This document shows, in pieces, positions 34,396 through 47,700 of a DNA stretch of 64,000 nucleotides. The stretch lies in the NCBI RefSeq assembly GCF_040712315.1, contig NC_134016.1:28868003-28932002 (forward strand). Direction: 5' to 3'. The notes beneath the pieces were generated by a model that had not been told where the DNA came from, searched no databases, and was given only the letters and a program-made list of their open reading frames with translations. A program made the translations under genes and the position numbers. The stretch's first letter is position 1; the number at the start of each line of letters is the position of its first letter. Origin of the DNA: Castanea sativa (Eukaryota > Streptophyta > Magnoliopsida > Fagales > Fagaceae).

Positions 34396-35174
34396 TATTT
34401 CTGTTTGAACTTTGATTTGATAAATATGATTTTGGACAATCTGACTATGTTTTAACTCTGATACCCAGCCAATGGGGGTTATTCATTGGTACTGAAACTA
34501 GTTCTATCTTAGGCATCACAAACCTATCATGTTTTTGGACCCAACTAATGAGGGATATACATTAGCACAGAGCTAGTTTCATCTGAATCTGATGCCCAAT
34601 AACAGGGATATAGCGTAACCATAGTCATAAAGATTTTTAAGAATATGAATTATGTTTAAATATTTGAACTGCTTTAAGTCTTTGAAACTGCTTATGTGTT
34701 TTTGGAACGTATTGTAAATTACAACTTTTGATATATGGAAAACTAATTATTTTCTAATCCACCTATGATATATTTGTAAGATTAAAGTATTCGATCTATG
34801 TACAACCTATTATTTTACAAACCCATTTGCCTGATAGAACTTATTAGGACTTTGGTTACTTATTGAATTCCCAACTCATCCCCCTTTTTCCCCTCCAATT
34901 TTAGATTGTGAAGAATAGCAAGTTTTGGGAGTTTTGCTATTGTGTTGTGAGCAGAGAAAGAAGCTTTGTGATTTTAGGATTAGATGGTCTTGTTATAGTC
35001 TTATATCTTTTGGCCAATTGGCATTATGTGCATGAGGTTTGGATTTTGTTCCTTTGAATTGTTGGAGATCTATTCATAAAGAAATTATTAAGGTATTTTG
35101 GATTTATTTGATATAATTTTTTACGATAAATTTTAGTTACTAAGAAAGCCTTGCACACTTATAGAGTGTTATAT

Positions 35175-35705
35175 CTTAAAAGGACTAGTCACAATTGAGG
35201 CTCCGTGTAATTGTTAATAAAACTCAGTTCAACCCAGTATATGTCTGATGTGACTCATCATACACCTAAACATATCACACAATCAATCAAATTGGAGCAT
35301 TACAAACTCTCTCTAATGTCCTCGTTAAGGCCCATTTTGTGAGGTAATGTCTCCAAGTCTACAAGAGATTACCAAGCCAGCTCTAATACCATATGTAACG
35401 ACTCAAGGAAAAGCACTAGTCACATCTGCGTTTTACCTCAAAATGACTAGTTATAATAGAGGCTTCTTATAGTTGTTAATAAAGCTCAATTCAACCCAAT
35501 ATATGCTCGATGTGAGATTCATCACACACCCACATATATCACACAATCAATCAAATTGAGGTATAGCTACATCTGCGCTATACCTCAAAAGGACTAGTTA
35601 CAACTGACTATTCTTGTAGTTGTTAATAAAGCCTAATTCAACCTAGTATATGCTCGATGTGAGACTCATCATTCGTCCACACATATCACACTATCAATCA
35701 AATTG
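35175..35705. repeat. Three imperfect direct copies of a 125-185-bp unit
   Basis: The words ggactagtcacaattgaggc, then ttgttaataaa.ctcaattcaa, then atatcacacaatcaatcaaa recur with starts near 35,182, 35,445 and 35,590. The middle region also holds taacgactcaaggaaaagca. This looks like a repeat family. I recognise no gene. Confidence 0.7.
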
Positions 35706-35727
35706 GGGGCATCACACATTATAATCC

Positions 35728-35946
35728 ATTTTAGGAACCAAAATAGTATTTTATCCTATTGGAAAAAAAAAAAAAAAAAAAAAAAAAGAAGCTTGTTTTT
35801 CATCCTTATTTTTGTTCCTAAAATATTGGGGAAAAAAAAACTATTTACAAAGTTTAAGGATGAAAAAAGAATTTTTCAAAGTTTAGGAATGAAAAACAAA
35901 CTTTGGTAATGTTTAGGAACCAAAATAGTATTTTATCCTAAAGTTA
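35728..35946. repeat. Right arm of the long inverted repeat
   Basis: Its reverse complement reads actattttggttcctaaaca, followed by tttgtttttcattcctaaac and so on, matching the left arm at 31,125. The terminal word aggaaccaaaatagtatttt occurs twice here, near 35,736 and 35,916. A 27-A run lies between. Confidence 0.7.
35762..35787. repeat. Poly(A) tract
   Basis: About 26 consecutive A inside the right arm of the inverted repeat. Confidence 0.95.
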
Positions 35947-38590
35947 TCTTTTCTAACCTTCTACACTGCAATTTATTAGATTATCCATGCGTATTATTCA
36001 AACAAATCACATAATTCATTAAAGAAATCACGTGACTAAAATTACATATGAATAGTATCCTTAATTGGCACGTAGTAAGTTGAAACAGAATAGTTTCAAA
36101 TATGTTAGGAGCTAAACATTTTCCCTCCCATAGACAGGAACCATTTTGTGGATTTGTTAGCAAACAAAGAGAATCTTTTAGATAATTTTTTTTTTCAATG
36201 TACTGAATCATCCTCCCTTATTATAAGCCAATTATTGGCAGTGCTAAGTGTGTTGTTTACCACACTATTTTGTACTTGATCTTTTAGTAATTTAATCCAC
36301 CCGTCGGGGAAAAAAAAATTTGGTTTATCTTCGAGTTGTCAAGCACAAGTGCATTGTCAATTTCCCTTCGAGTGGCTATCATTGAGTAAAATTGCCTTTT
36401 TGTTCCACATTCCAAATTGCATTCGTTGACTTTGAGCATTTCACCTTTCACTCAAAGACAAATGAATCTCGTATCTTCTTTCTTCAGGCCAAACAAATGA
36501 ACAATAGCAAAAAAAATAAATAACCAAACGCCCTAACCAATTGAGCAAGGTTTTGGTTCACTCTATATGTTTCCAATATGAAAATAGAGCACAATTTTAA
36601 AAAAAATTAAATTAAATTGTTCCCTGGTATAAGAAGTCAGACCAATCACCCTTGAAGCAATAGAGGAGTGGTCAAAGGCCAATAAACTTAATAAAGTATA
36701 TTAGAATATGTTAACGGGTGTCTTTAAGACAATCGTTAGAGATAATAAAAATGGTCTAATTTACATTGAGAAATAACGAAATAATAAAAATCAATAAAAT
36801 TAGACTTTATTTTTATATAAAGTGGTTTGACGGCCTATGAAAAATAGTTTTTCTGCGTTGAAATTTGATCTTAAGGATTGCCCTTAGGGCACTTGATGGA
36901 GAGACCCGTATTTTTTATCCTTTTTTTTTTTTTTTTGGGTATCTCAAACCTGCAATTTTAAAATAGGAAAAGTCATTTACATTTAGTGCTCAGAAGAGCA
37001 TATCAAGGATTAGAAAACTATGAATTATGGTTGGTAAATGTGTGAAAGTTTACTATTTATTTATTTTCATATAAAGCTCCTTAAAATAATATAAAGTGGC
37101 TTCTCTTTACTCTCCGGGGACATTGCTTTACGAAAAAAGTTGCTGCATATGCAATTGTGCATGCCTATTGCCTAGATAACTCCACAGCCTGAAATCATAT
37201 AGTACTACAATATGCTTAGTTCTGTTCCAAGCCACGCTTCACAAAACAAGATTGATGCACTTTATTGGATCCAACAAGCAGAACCTATATTTTTTCATGT
37301 TGCAATAGTGACTTAGCTAGATTCAAATCACAGTAAAAAACATCTAGACTTATCGGAATAGACAGTAGCATATAGCATGCAAGATTACTGTTATTGTTAC
37401 TTTGACTTTATAGTTTTGGTGGACTATATATATGAAGGAGCTTTTGATGGCCTAACAACTCAACAATAGAGCCAACTTCAAGAGATTTATAGTTTAACTG
37501 GTACCTCTTGATGTGTTTTTTTTTTTTTTTTTACAGAAACATTCATTATTTAAATTTTTTCTTCCTCATTTAGCGAATAAAAACACACAATAGAGCCAAA
37601 GTGCAGGAGGTTAATGACAATGGAGTGCGATTACATATTGTTTTCTAGTGAACTTTTCACTGTGGCACTACTAACCACTGCCAAGGACAAAAATTAACTC
37701 AAGTTATTAATAATAAGACAAAGGATTCTATCCGATACTCTATTGCATTGGAGCACTAAACTGACATGATTATTGACATGTGATTATTTTTAAACACATA
37801 TCATATCTGTGTTTGATTCAGTACTCCAAAACATTAGACACAAACCAAAATCTTTAATAATAGAAATGCTGTCGATCAATTAAGCATGAAGATTAAAAGG
37901 TGAAAGTACCATGATTTTAAAGGCCCACATAATGATATCAAGCACTCTAATTTTGACCTTGAGTGGACCACTTTCCACCAGTACAACTAACAAATCAAGC
38001 ACTCTAATTTTGACCTTGAGCGGTCCACTAACAACCAGTACTACCAATAATAATGATCGACTTCACGCTGTAATGATGCTACTTCGCCTGATTCGATTTC
38101 TCACTCAGAAATGGATAATTAGCTCCCAAACAACAACGTAAAGGTGAAGAAGGTCTTGCCTTAGAAAATTCAATAAGTTTAAAAAATATTTCATAAGCCG
38201 ATAAGCTGTTAATAGTAGATGATAGAGTGATGTTAATTGTAGATTCAAATGAAAATCAATAAAACCAGCCAATTTAATTATTATGAGAATTATTGTTTCT
38301 TTAACAAGATTCTATAAAAATAAAATGATTTTTTGTTATTGAGAAATACTGAAATGAATGGATTTGGCTTCCTTCTAGTGGTTTTGTGCACATGAGAAGA
38401 CACAATATATACAAACACATGTTTAAAAATGAACATTGGGTTAATCTTGTGTCATGTCATGTGTTCTTAGAGGGAAGCCTTCTCATATGCCCCTAACATA
38501 TGTCTTAACACATATCAGTCCGTATCCTGTCCGGTGCTCCTACCACATAAGGGAAGCCTCCTTGTTTCCGAAACAACTAGAATAGTCTAG

Positions 38591-38761
38591 CTAGTTTACC
38601 TTTAAAAATTACTTGCCTTTTTCGTGTTTACAAGGTGTCCGAGGCTTTCACTTTTCAATGTACCTCGGGTACTTGCAGTGTACATTATTCAAAAGCTACA
38701 ATAAAATCACATACGCATAATAAAATCAAACACTTATGATGTAATTTTAAAGGTAAACTAG
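38591..38761. mobile_element. 171-bp inverted-repeat element (mini-MITE candidate)
   Basis: The left ctagtttacctttaaaaatt plus ac and the right gtaattttaaaggtaaacta plus g are reverse complements except for one extra A. No flanking duplication could be recognised. The interior has no coding capacity. Confidence 0.5.
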
Positions 38762-38959
38762 CTTCATTACGAATTACATGTGGTCCACATGCATGAACAA
38801 ACTAAATGAATCCAACAAGTTAGTATGTATTTTGTGCAGAAAAGGAGATTGAGCTTTGTCTTTAATGATTAGAAAGAAGTCACTTTGTGTTCCAGCTGCA
38901 CAATAAATCCTTTTTGCTTCACGAGAAAGCAGAGATAATAGTTGCAAATCTCTGCTACA

Positions 38960-39149
38960 ATGAAAGTTCAACTAATGGGTGCCTACTAAGGCTAAAGACT
39001 AAAGAGCAAATGCTAACAAAGTAGAACTTGTCCAAACATTGGATAGTCCTCTTTATGAAAGCTCAACTAATGGGTGCCTACTAAGGCTAAAGACTAAAGA
39101 GCAAATGCTAACAAAGTAGAACTTGTCCATACATTGGATAGTCCTCTTT
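38960..39149. repeat. 95-bp tandem duplication
   Basis: The unit starting atgaaagttcaactaatggg occurs at 38,960 and 39,055, with only about two differences. Confidence 0.95.
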
Positions 39150-41682
39150 GGACTAAAATTTAATACTTTCTTACATTTTTTTGCCTTAGAATGAAGATTT
39201 AAAGTGCCGTGGATCTAATTGATTTCTACTTTTGATAGGCATATATGCACAAGTTATTTCTGTATATGATCGCCTAAATCCATTGATTTGGCATTAAGGA
39301 AGAAAAATCAAACATACACGTATGTATGTACCTATGGTATAGTATGGGTTAAAAAGGCTATCTTAACCTCCATAAAGTTTGGTTCTTTTGGCCCCATTGC
39401 TTGACCAGAAAATCAATACAAGGTTGCTTTTATTTAGCTCACAGCCAAAAGGCTTTTTATAATTTATTAGAACTAGAATTGTAGAATTTTAGTATTAAGT
39501 AAAATATAAAACATACTCACAATAGATGTCAAAGGAGTGACTATAATCATGACTACTTCCAAACCTAAGCGTGACACACTAATCTGTTGTAGCCGTACCT
39601 CGACTGATATTAATGCCATACACGTTTCTCCATCAAAACCTAACCTTGCAAATCAGGTAAGCAAAGTTTTTGGCATGCACCTCATTGCGCCTCATAATAT
39701 CATTATGTTTTCACGTAATCATAATTCCAACAAAAAAGAAATACAAAAGAGGGTATAATACATCGGTAAATTGAATAATTATTAGCTCTTAGCTCTAATT
39801 TCACATTCCTATCTTGTGCGATGAAAATGTAAATCTATGAAAACTTTCTAAAGCAAAGTATCAATGTCTTCTTCTTTTTTCTTTTTTCTTTTTTCTTCCT
39901 TTTTTTTTTAAAAAAAAAATTTAAGCAAAACCCAGATACATGTGCAGTATAACACATGCCGCACAAGTCTTGTCCCTTATCTTCTTATTATTCCACAAGT
40001 AGGCAGATCTCGCGTTCTCATTTTAACCAGTACAATTGTTATAGCATTACTGATAACAAGGTTCATGATGATTAGTGATTATAATCATCATTAGACAAAG
40101 CTACTAGTGCAGGTCAAACTAATGATGAGAGCATGTGGCTCCACAATAAGAACTAGTAGTGCAGCTATAACTCAAATCAGCATCACCGAAAGGAACCACT
40201 GTGGTGTGAAGGGGGTGGTGGGGCACTATTAACACTTTCATGCTTCTGCATAGCAATTACAAATGAATATAAAAAAAATAAAAAATTGTTCCATAATAAG
40301 TGGAGAGAGGTGTAGTCCTCTGATACTTATGATAAGCATGGTAGGGAACAGGTTCCATGCCTATAACGATATTATGAGCAAAAGGGTATTGCTTTTTCAT
40401 GTCTGAATTTTGCTAGATTTACTAAACAATGTGAAGTACATTGTATGGTGGATGCGGCAATGTCGTGCTAATCATTGTCGATTATGGCCTGCCTTTAATT
40501 ATTATTTCATACCAATAACATTCACACTCCACTCCGTACACACATGGCGTGTACATGGTCTTAATAGAATGTCCACATTTTACACATGATGTTACGGAGT
40601 GTGGAAGTTTTTCATGTGAAACGATCATGGTACTTTAAGAAAATGTTATTCTTCCAAAAAAATGTAATTGATTGGCCACAGAACAATTTGGTGGCATTTT
40701 TCAAAGACAAATAAGAATTTACGTACTAGAGGAGTGAATCAAGATAAAATTTTGAGATACGTGCAACCTCAGCCAACTAGGCTGAGATGAGTTTCCGCAA
40801 GGAAACAGGCTTCTTGCAGTAGCCATGTGAACAATCAGAATTGATAGATGGATTGTGTACTTGACCTCCACCGAAAGATGACTTACCATGCTAATTGATA
40901 AGTCACATTGACTTTGGATCATCAAACATTTCAAAGGTCTTTGCAACTTGACTTACGTGTTCTTCTCATCATTCACTTTGAAATGTTGTGATTCTTTTGA
41001 ACAATTTCCTCTCTCTCTCTCTCTCTCAAGGTATTTACATTCAGTTCAGTTTGGCATTATAAAAAGGAAGTTAAATTATTGTAAATTAATTAATTAATTA
41101 ATTAAACTAACTTTTTTGAGTTCACTATCATATTCTTAAGATTTTTAATTTTGTATTAAATCGTTTCAATGAAATATGAAGATGAATTCATTAGGGAGCA
41201 TCAAACTTTAATCATGAGAGCTTGCTTAGTAACAACTAAGAGCTGTATGGTTTCGTAGGGGGAAAAAGGTGAAAACTTGTCCTACTGTGTAGGTATTACA
41301 TTCATCCTACTTTTGTTTGACTGTTCCAAGAATTTTTTTTTATGCTTTCTGTGGAAGCCAGTTCACCCTACTCGTGTATTTATCAATTTTCCCTAAACTT
41401 ATTTAAACTGAGGTGGACAAAGCCAGTGAAGATCGGCCCAGTAAAAAAATTGAATAAAATCGACTAAAATCATTGGATCAGACAGTTTTTTACTGCTAGA
41501 TTTTTGGACTGAATCAATTTCCTTCTTTCAGTATTGGACCTACTTTAAAGTAATTGGCCCCAACACAAAGACTCCATCTTTTAGGAAAAAATATGTAAAT
41601 ATAAAAAATTTCTTTGGTAACTAATCCAAATCAGAGGTTAATCTTGCCTTTTTCGTGTTTCTTTTTTACCAATCTCTGCTCT

Positions 41683-41690
41683 ATAAATCA
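41683..41690 (+). promoter_or_regulatory. TATA box of the lipid-transfer protein gene
   Basis: Tataaatc lies about 120 bp before the chosen ATG. The leader between holds CT and CA dinucleotide runs. Confidence 0.6.
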
Positions 41691-41802
41691 AGAGGGAACC
41701 CCAGCCAAATGCACCACACACACCCCACCATTTCTCTCTCTCTCTCTCACACACACACACGCACAGACACCAAATCTTTTGATATCCTCAAGTGAGTGGA
41801 AA

Positions 41803-42084
41803 ATGAAGGCATCATACATTGCAGTAGTGTGCACTCTGCTGGTGCTGCTCCTAGCTAAAACACAAGTAATAATGGCAGTAACATGCAATCCAACACAGCT
41901 GAGCCCTTGTGTGAGTGCAATCACATCTGCAAGTCCCCCATCTACACTGTGCTGCAGTAAGATCAAGGAACAGAAACCCTGCCTCTGCCAGTACCTCAAG
42001 AACCCCAACCTCAAAAAGTTTGTCAACTCCCCCAATGCCAGGAAAGTTGCAAACACTTGTGGAACTCCCTTTCCCAAGTGCTAG
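41803..42084 (+). CDS. Type-2 non-specific lipid-transfer protein
   Basis: This is an intronless gene of 93 residues. The first 25 residues (MKASYIAVVCTLLVLLLAKT and so on to VIMA) form a signal peptide, and a 68-residue mature protein starts at Val26. The eight-cysteine motif is complete: C, C, CC, CxC with Leu between, C, C. The CLC centre and about 70-residue size fit type 2 rather than type 1 (about 90 residues). Such proteins are secreted, bind lipids in a hydrophobic cavity and act in cuticle, wall or defence functions. The frame stays open upstream to 41,614, but only this Met is followed by a signal peptide and follows the TATA box at 41,683. Confidence 0.95.
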   Translation: MKASYIAVVCTLLVLLLAKTQVIMAVTCNPTQLSPCVSAITSASPPSTLCCSKIKEQKPCLCQYLKNPNLKKFVNSPNARKVANTCGTPFPKC

Positions 42085-42367
42085 ATGACTAAAACATTCA
42101 TGGTGGGACTATTTCTCTATCCTATATGCATCATGCTGCTTTGATGCATAATTGTCAAGGGTGGAGATTAGAGAGTTAATTTATGTTAAAGTTGGTGTGG
42201 TCTATCGTATATCGTAATATGTTGTTAGTAGCACTAGTTGTGATGGAAATAATGTTGGGGTCATGTGCACATGTTCCCACATTTAGTCTGTTGAGTGGTT
42301 TGTCATATACTAGTTGTTGCAAGGCCACTAATGCATTATCAAAATCAATGTTGAACTTGAGCTTTTA

Positions 42368-42371
<4 letters not shown>

Positions 42372-42411
<40 letters not shown>
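42372..42411. repeat. (CT)n microsatellite downstream of the lipid-transfer gene
   Basis: A pure TC/CT run of about 20 units, possibly within the 3' part of the transcript. Confidence 0.9.
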
Positions 42412-42413
<2 letters not shown>

Positions 42414-42419
42414 TGGAGC

Positions 42420-44600
42420 ATGCTACACAGTATTTTACTATTTTTTATTATGGATGAAGGGGAGGAATATGGATTAAAGTCACATTTATATGCATATGAA
42501 AAAAATAAAAAAATAAATAAAACTGGAAACACACTTTTGCAATTTGTTGGGGTTAGAAGACCAACTGTATTGTAATATCTTCCTAAATTTAATGGAGCAC
42601 GTAAGCAAAATTTCCAATCATAGCTTAGATTATCGAGGATAGATGAGCTTTCATGGAAGTTGAATCTAGTAGGCTACAAGGACCACAACAAGGGATTTTA
42701 TTTCACAATGTGGCTTTATGTCACCAGCTGATGTTGATTATTTGGAAGTTCTGATGCTATAGAAAAGTACCTCTTTTTTGTGATATATATATTGCAATCC
42801 TAAGTGCGGAGTCTCAATTCCAGTGCATCTGCATAGCTCGTTTGAATTGGCCAACATAATTATTAACCAGCATACTACAGTGAATTAACAGTCATCAATT
42901 TTGCAACATAGTGCAAGTAGCTCAGCAGTCAAAAATGTTTCCAAAGTGGAATTTCTCTTACATTAACAACAAATGAGAATGATTGCTAAAATTTAGGCCA
43001 ACGTGCTAATGGAATTTAAGCTCAGAAGTTGAAGATTGTCTTAAGTCAATTTAAAGGAATGGTTTCCATAAAAGTTTTTCGTGCACTTTTGGTTTCTATA
43101 TCACAAAAGAAACCATAAATTTACTGGGTAATAACAGACATTAGAAGATAGTTGTTAAATCTGCTGGTGATATGATCAATCCAATAGCTATCTAAAACAT
43201 CTCTTTCTTGTTTTCTTTTTTTTCCTTCTCAAAATAGGTAGTATATCAAAACTAACCCGTCAAAAATGACTACAACACACCTGTTCAGCAACTCTACCAA
43301 AATGAAAGATACCTAATATTTCTAATATTGAATGTATACTCTGAAATCTAGAATGAATGGAACCAAACCAGCGGAATATGTTATGAAGCAACAAAGCAAA
43401 TATAGAAAGGAAATAAGCTTGCAGAACACAAATGAATCCCAGATTTTTCCTTCCAAAGAGATGTTTTAACTTCATTACTTATAATTGACATCAGCATTTG
43501 CTCAAGCTTCCAAAACAAGACAAATTACATATATTCAAGGAGCATAAGAATTTTTTTTTTATAGATATACATTAGTTAGAAAATCTTCTAAGGAAGAGCC
43601 CTGTGGACTCGCCCGTAACTGCCAAAACCAATTGTCGGATAACACAGGGGCAATATCTGGACAATCTTATTTTAATTTAGATTAATTTAATTTTACAAGT
43701 CAAATTCTACTTAAACTATTGGTCCTTTAGATTTTATTCTATGTCTTGTTAGCTAATTTGGTTATTAGTTGTTATATAATTTCCTAGAGTCAAGTTATTT
43801 TTGTAATTCAACAATTAAACTTGACTCAAATCCATTAGGATTAGGGTTTAATCCCTGTAATCTATATAAGAATGATATAAATAAATTTTCAGTTAGAATT
43901 TTCCAATGGGCTGGTGCTAATCCAGCCCATCATCCTAGATATTGATTCCTAGGTTTTCTACTCTGCTTGAAACTGATTCCCAGGAACCCTATTCTAAGGT
44001 TTATTTTATTTTTCTGTTCTAGATGATTTTGTTATGTTAGTTTTGATATCAATACTGCATGTATAAAGGTAGAACACTTTTTTGAGAACCCCATAAGTCA
44101 ATACTGCATGTATAAAGGTAATGGGGAGTTAGACATATTTATGTTCATGCTGGAAACGGTAATTCTTAGAGTTGACATTCCATGAAAAATGGTTAAACTG
44201 CATAACATCAGCAAAAAGAGAAATTAAAAAATGCTTCTTATGTTTCTCATGCACAATTTGAGATCAAGATAGTAGATTTTGCATGTACTTTTAATACTTT
44301 TTAGGTCAAATCAGGTTCCTATTATGGTAAGGTATTATTAATTATGATTTATTTTAGAATATATTTTCTTGTCCGTAAAGTTTTTTACAGTGCCTTTAAA
44401 TAGGTTCTTGAAGTAGACATGCTTCTTGTGGCTTCCACCCCACCACATTACTTGTACAAGGAATTAAGATAGATAATGGCATTTCCTTTCCCAACAGCGG
44501 ACCTTATTAATATCCAAAAGTTCAAATCATCAAGCCAGATGGAAGCCAAATGAATTGATTCTTTTATTCAAATATGAATTCATATTACAAAAATTAATAT
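42420..44600. other. Intergenic, no gene supported
   Basis: No conserved coding block is seen. Around 43,590-44,110 a promoter-like stretch (ctgtaatctatataagaatg near 43,856) and a duplicated word (aatactgcatgtataaaggt near 44,051 and 44,101) hint at a solo LTR or another repeat, but no boundaries could be fixed. Confidence 0.4.
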
Positions 44601-44741
44601 CTCGAGCCATCATCAAGCAAAGTGCGATCAATCAGTCACACGCTAAGAAATAACTAAGACATTTTGGAGGAAAGCTCCAAAATTCAATTGCATGTACAAA
44701 AGATAAGAATGGAAAGTTACTTACAAACAAATGTAATTTTT

Positions 44742-47700
44742 TCACAAATGAATAAGATTTGAAATTTGATTCCAGCCCACAAGCCACTGCCTCTTATCAG
44801 ATGGAAGCGCAAAATTAAGCTCAAACATCTCCCTTGACATGTTGCCACCTTCTCTGAATCCTACAAGCTTTGCCACTATTTTAGCACTCTCTTGTATATG
44901 CTTAGCATCATGGGGATCTGTCCACAGCTTGTTTACTAGTTGCATCTTCCTATGCTTCCCTTCAAGTGGGACATCCCATTTAATGTACAATTCATCTCTC
45001 TCTTCCACGGTCAAAAGTGAGGTTAACCTCCTTGCAAGAAATTCCCTTTCACGCTTCAGTGCTTTGATACTGCACATTAGAACAAGATATGAAAATTCAA
45101 ATTTTCAGTCATCTAGTAAAACTAAAAATGACATTTAATTTTTATTCCAGTAAGCAGAGAGAGAAGAAAAAGACCTTGATGACAAAGAGATTGTGGGCTC
45201 CTCCCCTATTTGAGGAGCTGGGCTTGCATTCCCAAGTTCTGCTAGATGCTGCTGTAACCAAGTCAAGCGCCTAAGCTCCACCTCCATGTATATTTGATCA
45301 GCTGGGTCCCCCTTGAATAACAAATAAAACTGGGTCCTATGGATGATGGAGACGTAGCACATATCCCATAACTCAATGATCTGCTGCCTTTGATCTCTAA
45401 AAGTTACTTGCCATGAAACCTGTGGCTCATCTGGCTCACATGTGTATTCCTCATCCTCCAAATTGTACCCAGCTGCTTCATTTGCTTCCAGCTCCAGCAC
45501 CTAGAGGCAATATAAAAAATGCAAAAATTAAAACGATAGGAAGACACAAGTGTATCAAAGTGAAACAGGTGAACTTCCGAAACTAGTAGTCAAGATGGGA
45601 AGATATTAATAATAGAAAGACAAGATATTATACCTGGCAAACAAGTAGTTGTTTTTGGTATTGAAGTTTGGCCACACGTTCTTTCAATTCTGTAACATAT
45701 GCTCTTATGCTTCTTACATTCTCTTCTGCTGCATTTTGGAACATCTTCTGCATTTTCTTCATGTTAACTGAACTAGAACGCCGGTAGCCTGAAGTGTTTT
45801 CCTTCGATGAGATATCCCCACCCTCTTCATTCTTTGTTGGTGTTTCCTTTTCAGACTCTGGATGAGTCTCACTGGACACAGTATCATCGTTCTCTGGAGC
45901 TATATTTTCAATATCAGATTCCAAAACTTGCCGAGAAGCTGATAGAGGTGAGCAAGGAGATCTTATAAAATTTAGCTGGTTGGCTGCATTACTTGAAGCC
46001 AAAGGAAGTAACTTCTTTTTAAGTTCCTTCTTAGTCTTGGAGGATGATTCACTGTTATACTGGTGATAATTGCTTGGAAGAGACATTACTAATTTGTCAA
46101 TAGACTTCTGAACATTTTCAAGCTGCTCCTCAAGGTTGGCGATGGTGCTACCCTGTGAATGAAGTCTTGTAATCTCTTCCTTCAAATTAGCACTAACACT
46201 CTTATTAGGAGCAACTACATTTCCAACTTCAACTTCTCTTGGTACTGAACGCACAGAGCGCATGTCTCTTATTTCTGCTTGTAGCTTAGCAATTGTTTCA
46301 GCTGCATCCTGGTTACCCAATCTATGACAAGCCACCTCCTTTTGTAGTACTTCAAGAGCTCTATTCGCTTCTTCTCCAAGCTGCTCCTGGAGGTGTTCTA
46401 GTTTTCGAATTTCATGCATAAGTGTGAACGGAGCTGTTGATGATTGCCTCATAGACTGCCTTAACATTGTACTTCTCACTTTATCACCACGGCCTAGCTC
46501 CTTGCCTTCAAGTTTTGGAGATAGTGCACCGGTATAGGAGAGACATTTCTTCACTGATGGACGGGGAGATTCAATTGGGTTTGAACCCTGAACAATAGAA
46601 ATGAAAGAGTAAATTGAAATGACATTTTTATTTTTATTTTTTGTGAGAAGTTGAAATTAATCACGTGTATGTGTCAGAGAGAGAGAGAGAGACCTGCTGG
46701 TCCTCCTGAAGTTTTTTGCGTAATTCATCCACCTGAGATTGTGCAAGATCTCTTTGGCGTCTCAATTCTTCCATTTCCTTCTCCATCTAGACATGATCAA
46801 ATACAAGAAATAACCATCATGGATTCAACTCCACTCCACTAACTCCAAAGTCAACCCTGAGATGTATAGCAAACTTACCTGCTGAATTTTGAAATCTTTT
46901 TCCTTCTTTGGATCAGGAGTGCGCAGTTCTGCTTCCAACCTGGCTACTTCCTTCTGCAAATGTTTTACTAGCTGCTTGTCTGAAACAACCTGATGAGTGT
47001 TTAAAGGGAAAAAAAAATCAGTATTTGTGTTTCTTTTGAAATCAGTAGAAAATGAAATTAACCAGGGGGGACAACGTGACAGTACCATGTTTACTTGGGC
47101 ATTATTCGTTACTTCTTTTGCCCGGGTAGCAAAGTATAGAGTGTTTCGAGATTGTTCAACATGGCTCATTGCAGGGCTCAAAGTACATATGATGGCGGTG
47201 CGTGCATTCCCACCAAGTGAATGCTGCAATATGCGAGTAAGCTTTGAGTCTCTGTAGGGTATATGACCACTTCTTTTGCCGACACTGCATATAAGTGATT
47301 CAGGGGGTCAACAATAGGCTATTTAGATGGATGTTTACATTATGCCCCAAGCATCATGGAAAATATTGTACTAAGCTTTAAAATGCTCCTCACAGTATTC
47401 GCAAACTGCTAATAAGTTCCACTACCTATAATAAGTATTACAGATTTTGTACCATAACTATGTAAAACACCACAAAGGGGTAAACAATTTCAGTGGAAGT
47501 CCAGGAAACTATACAGAAACACTTGATCATATGCAGCTTGCTGCAAAGAGGAAAACTTTTCTAGTGATCCAATCTTCTGGAGATGGGGCTTTCACTTCAT
47601 TAGTACAACGTACAAATTTTATACAAGTCACCTAAACACAGGACACATGCACTGGTGGGAGGATGTGTGTTTCTTTACAATGCATGTTCACCTGATCCTA

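Larger units (their letters stand above)
35950..41600. other. Intergenic region, no gene supported
   Basis: It is AT-rich with only short open frames and none with a recognisable domain. It holds a 53-bp direct duplication near 37,936-38,040 (gcactctaattttgaccttg twice), a 171-bp inverted-repeat element at 38,591-38,761, a 95-bp tandem duplication at 38,960-39,149, a (CT)n run near 41,011-41,029 and a TTAA-rich run at 41,083-41,104. Confidence 0.6.

Noticed and set aside
39537..39758. Plus-strand frame of 73 residues
   Set aside because: No domain, no splice context and no similarity that I recognise.
41688..42077. Minus-strand frame opposite the lipid-transfer protein gene
   Set aside because: It is a shadow of the eight-cysteine gene on the plus strand.
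43590..44120. Possible solo LTR with a TATA-like box near 43,862
   Set aside because: No terminal TG/CA ends, target duplication or paired copy could be identified.
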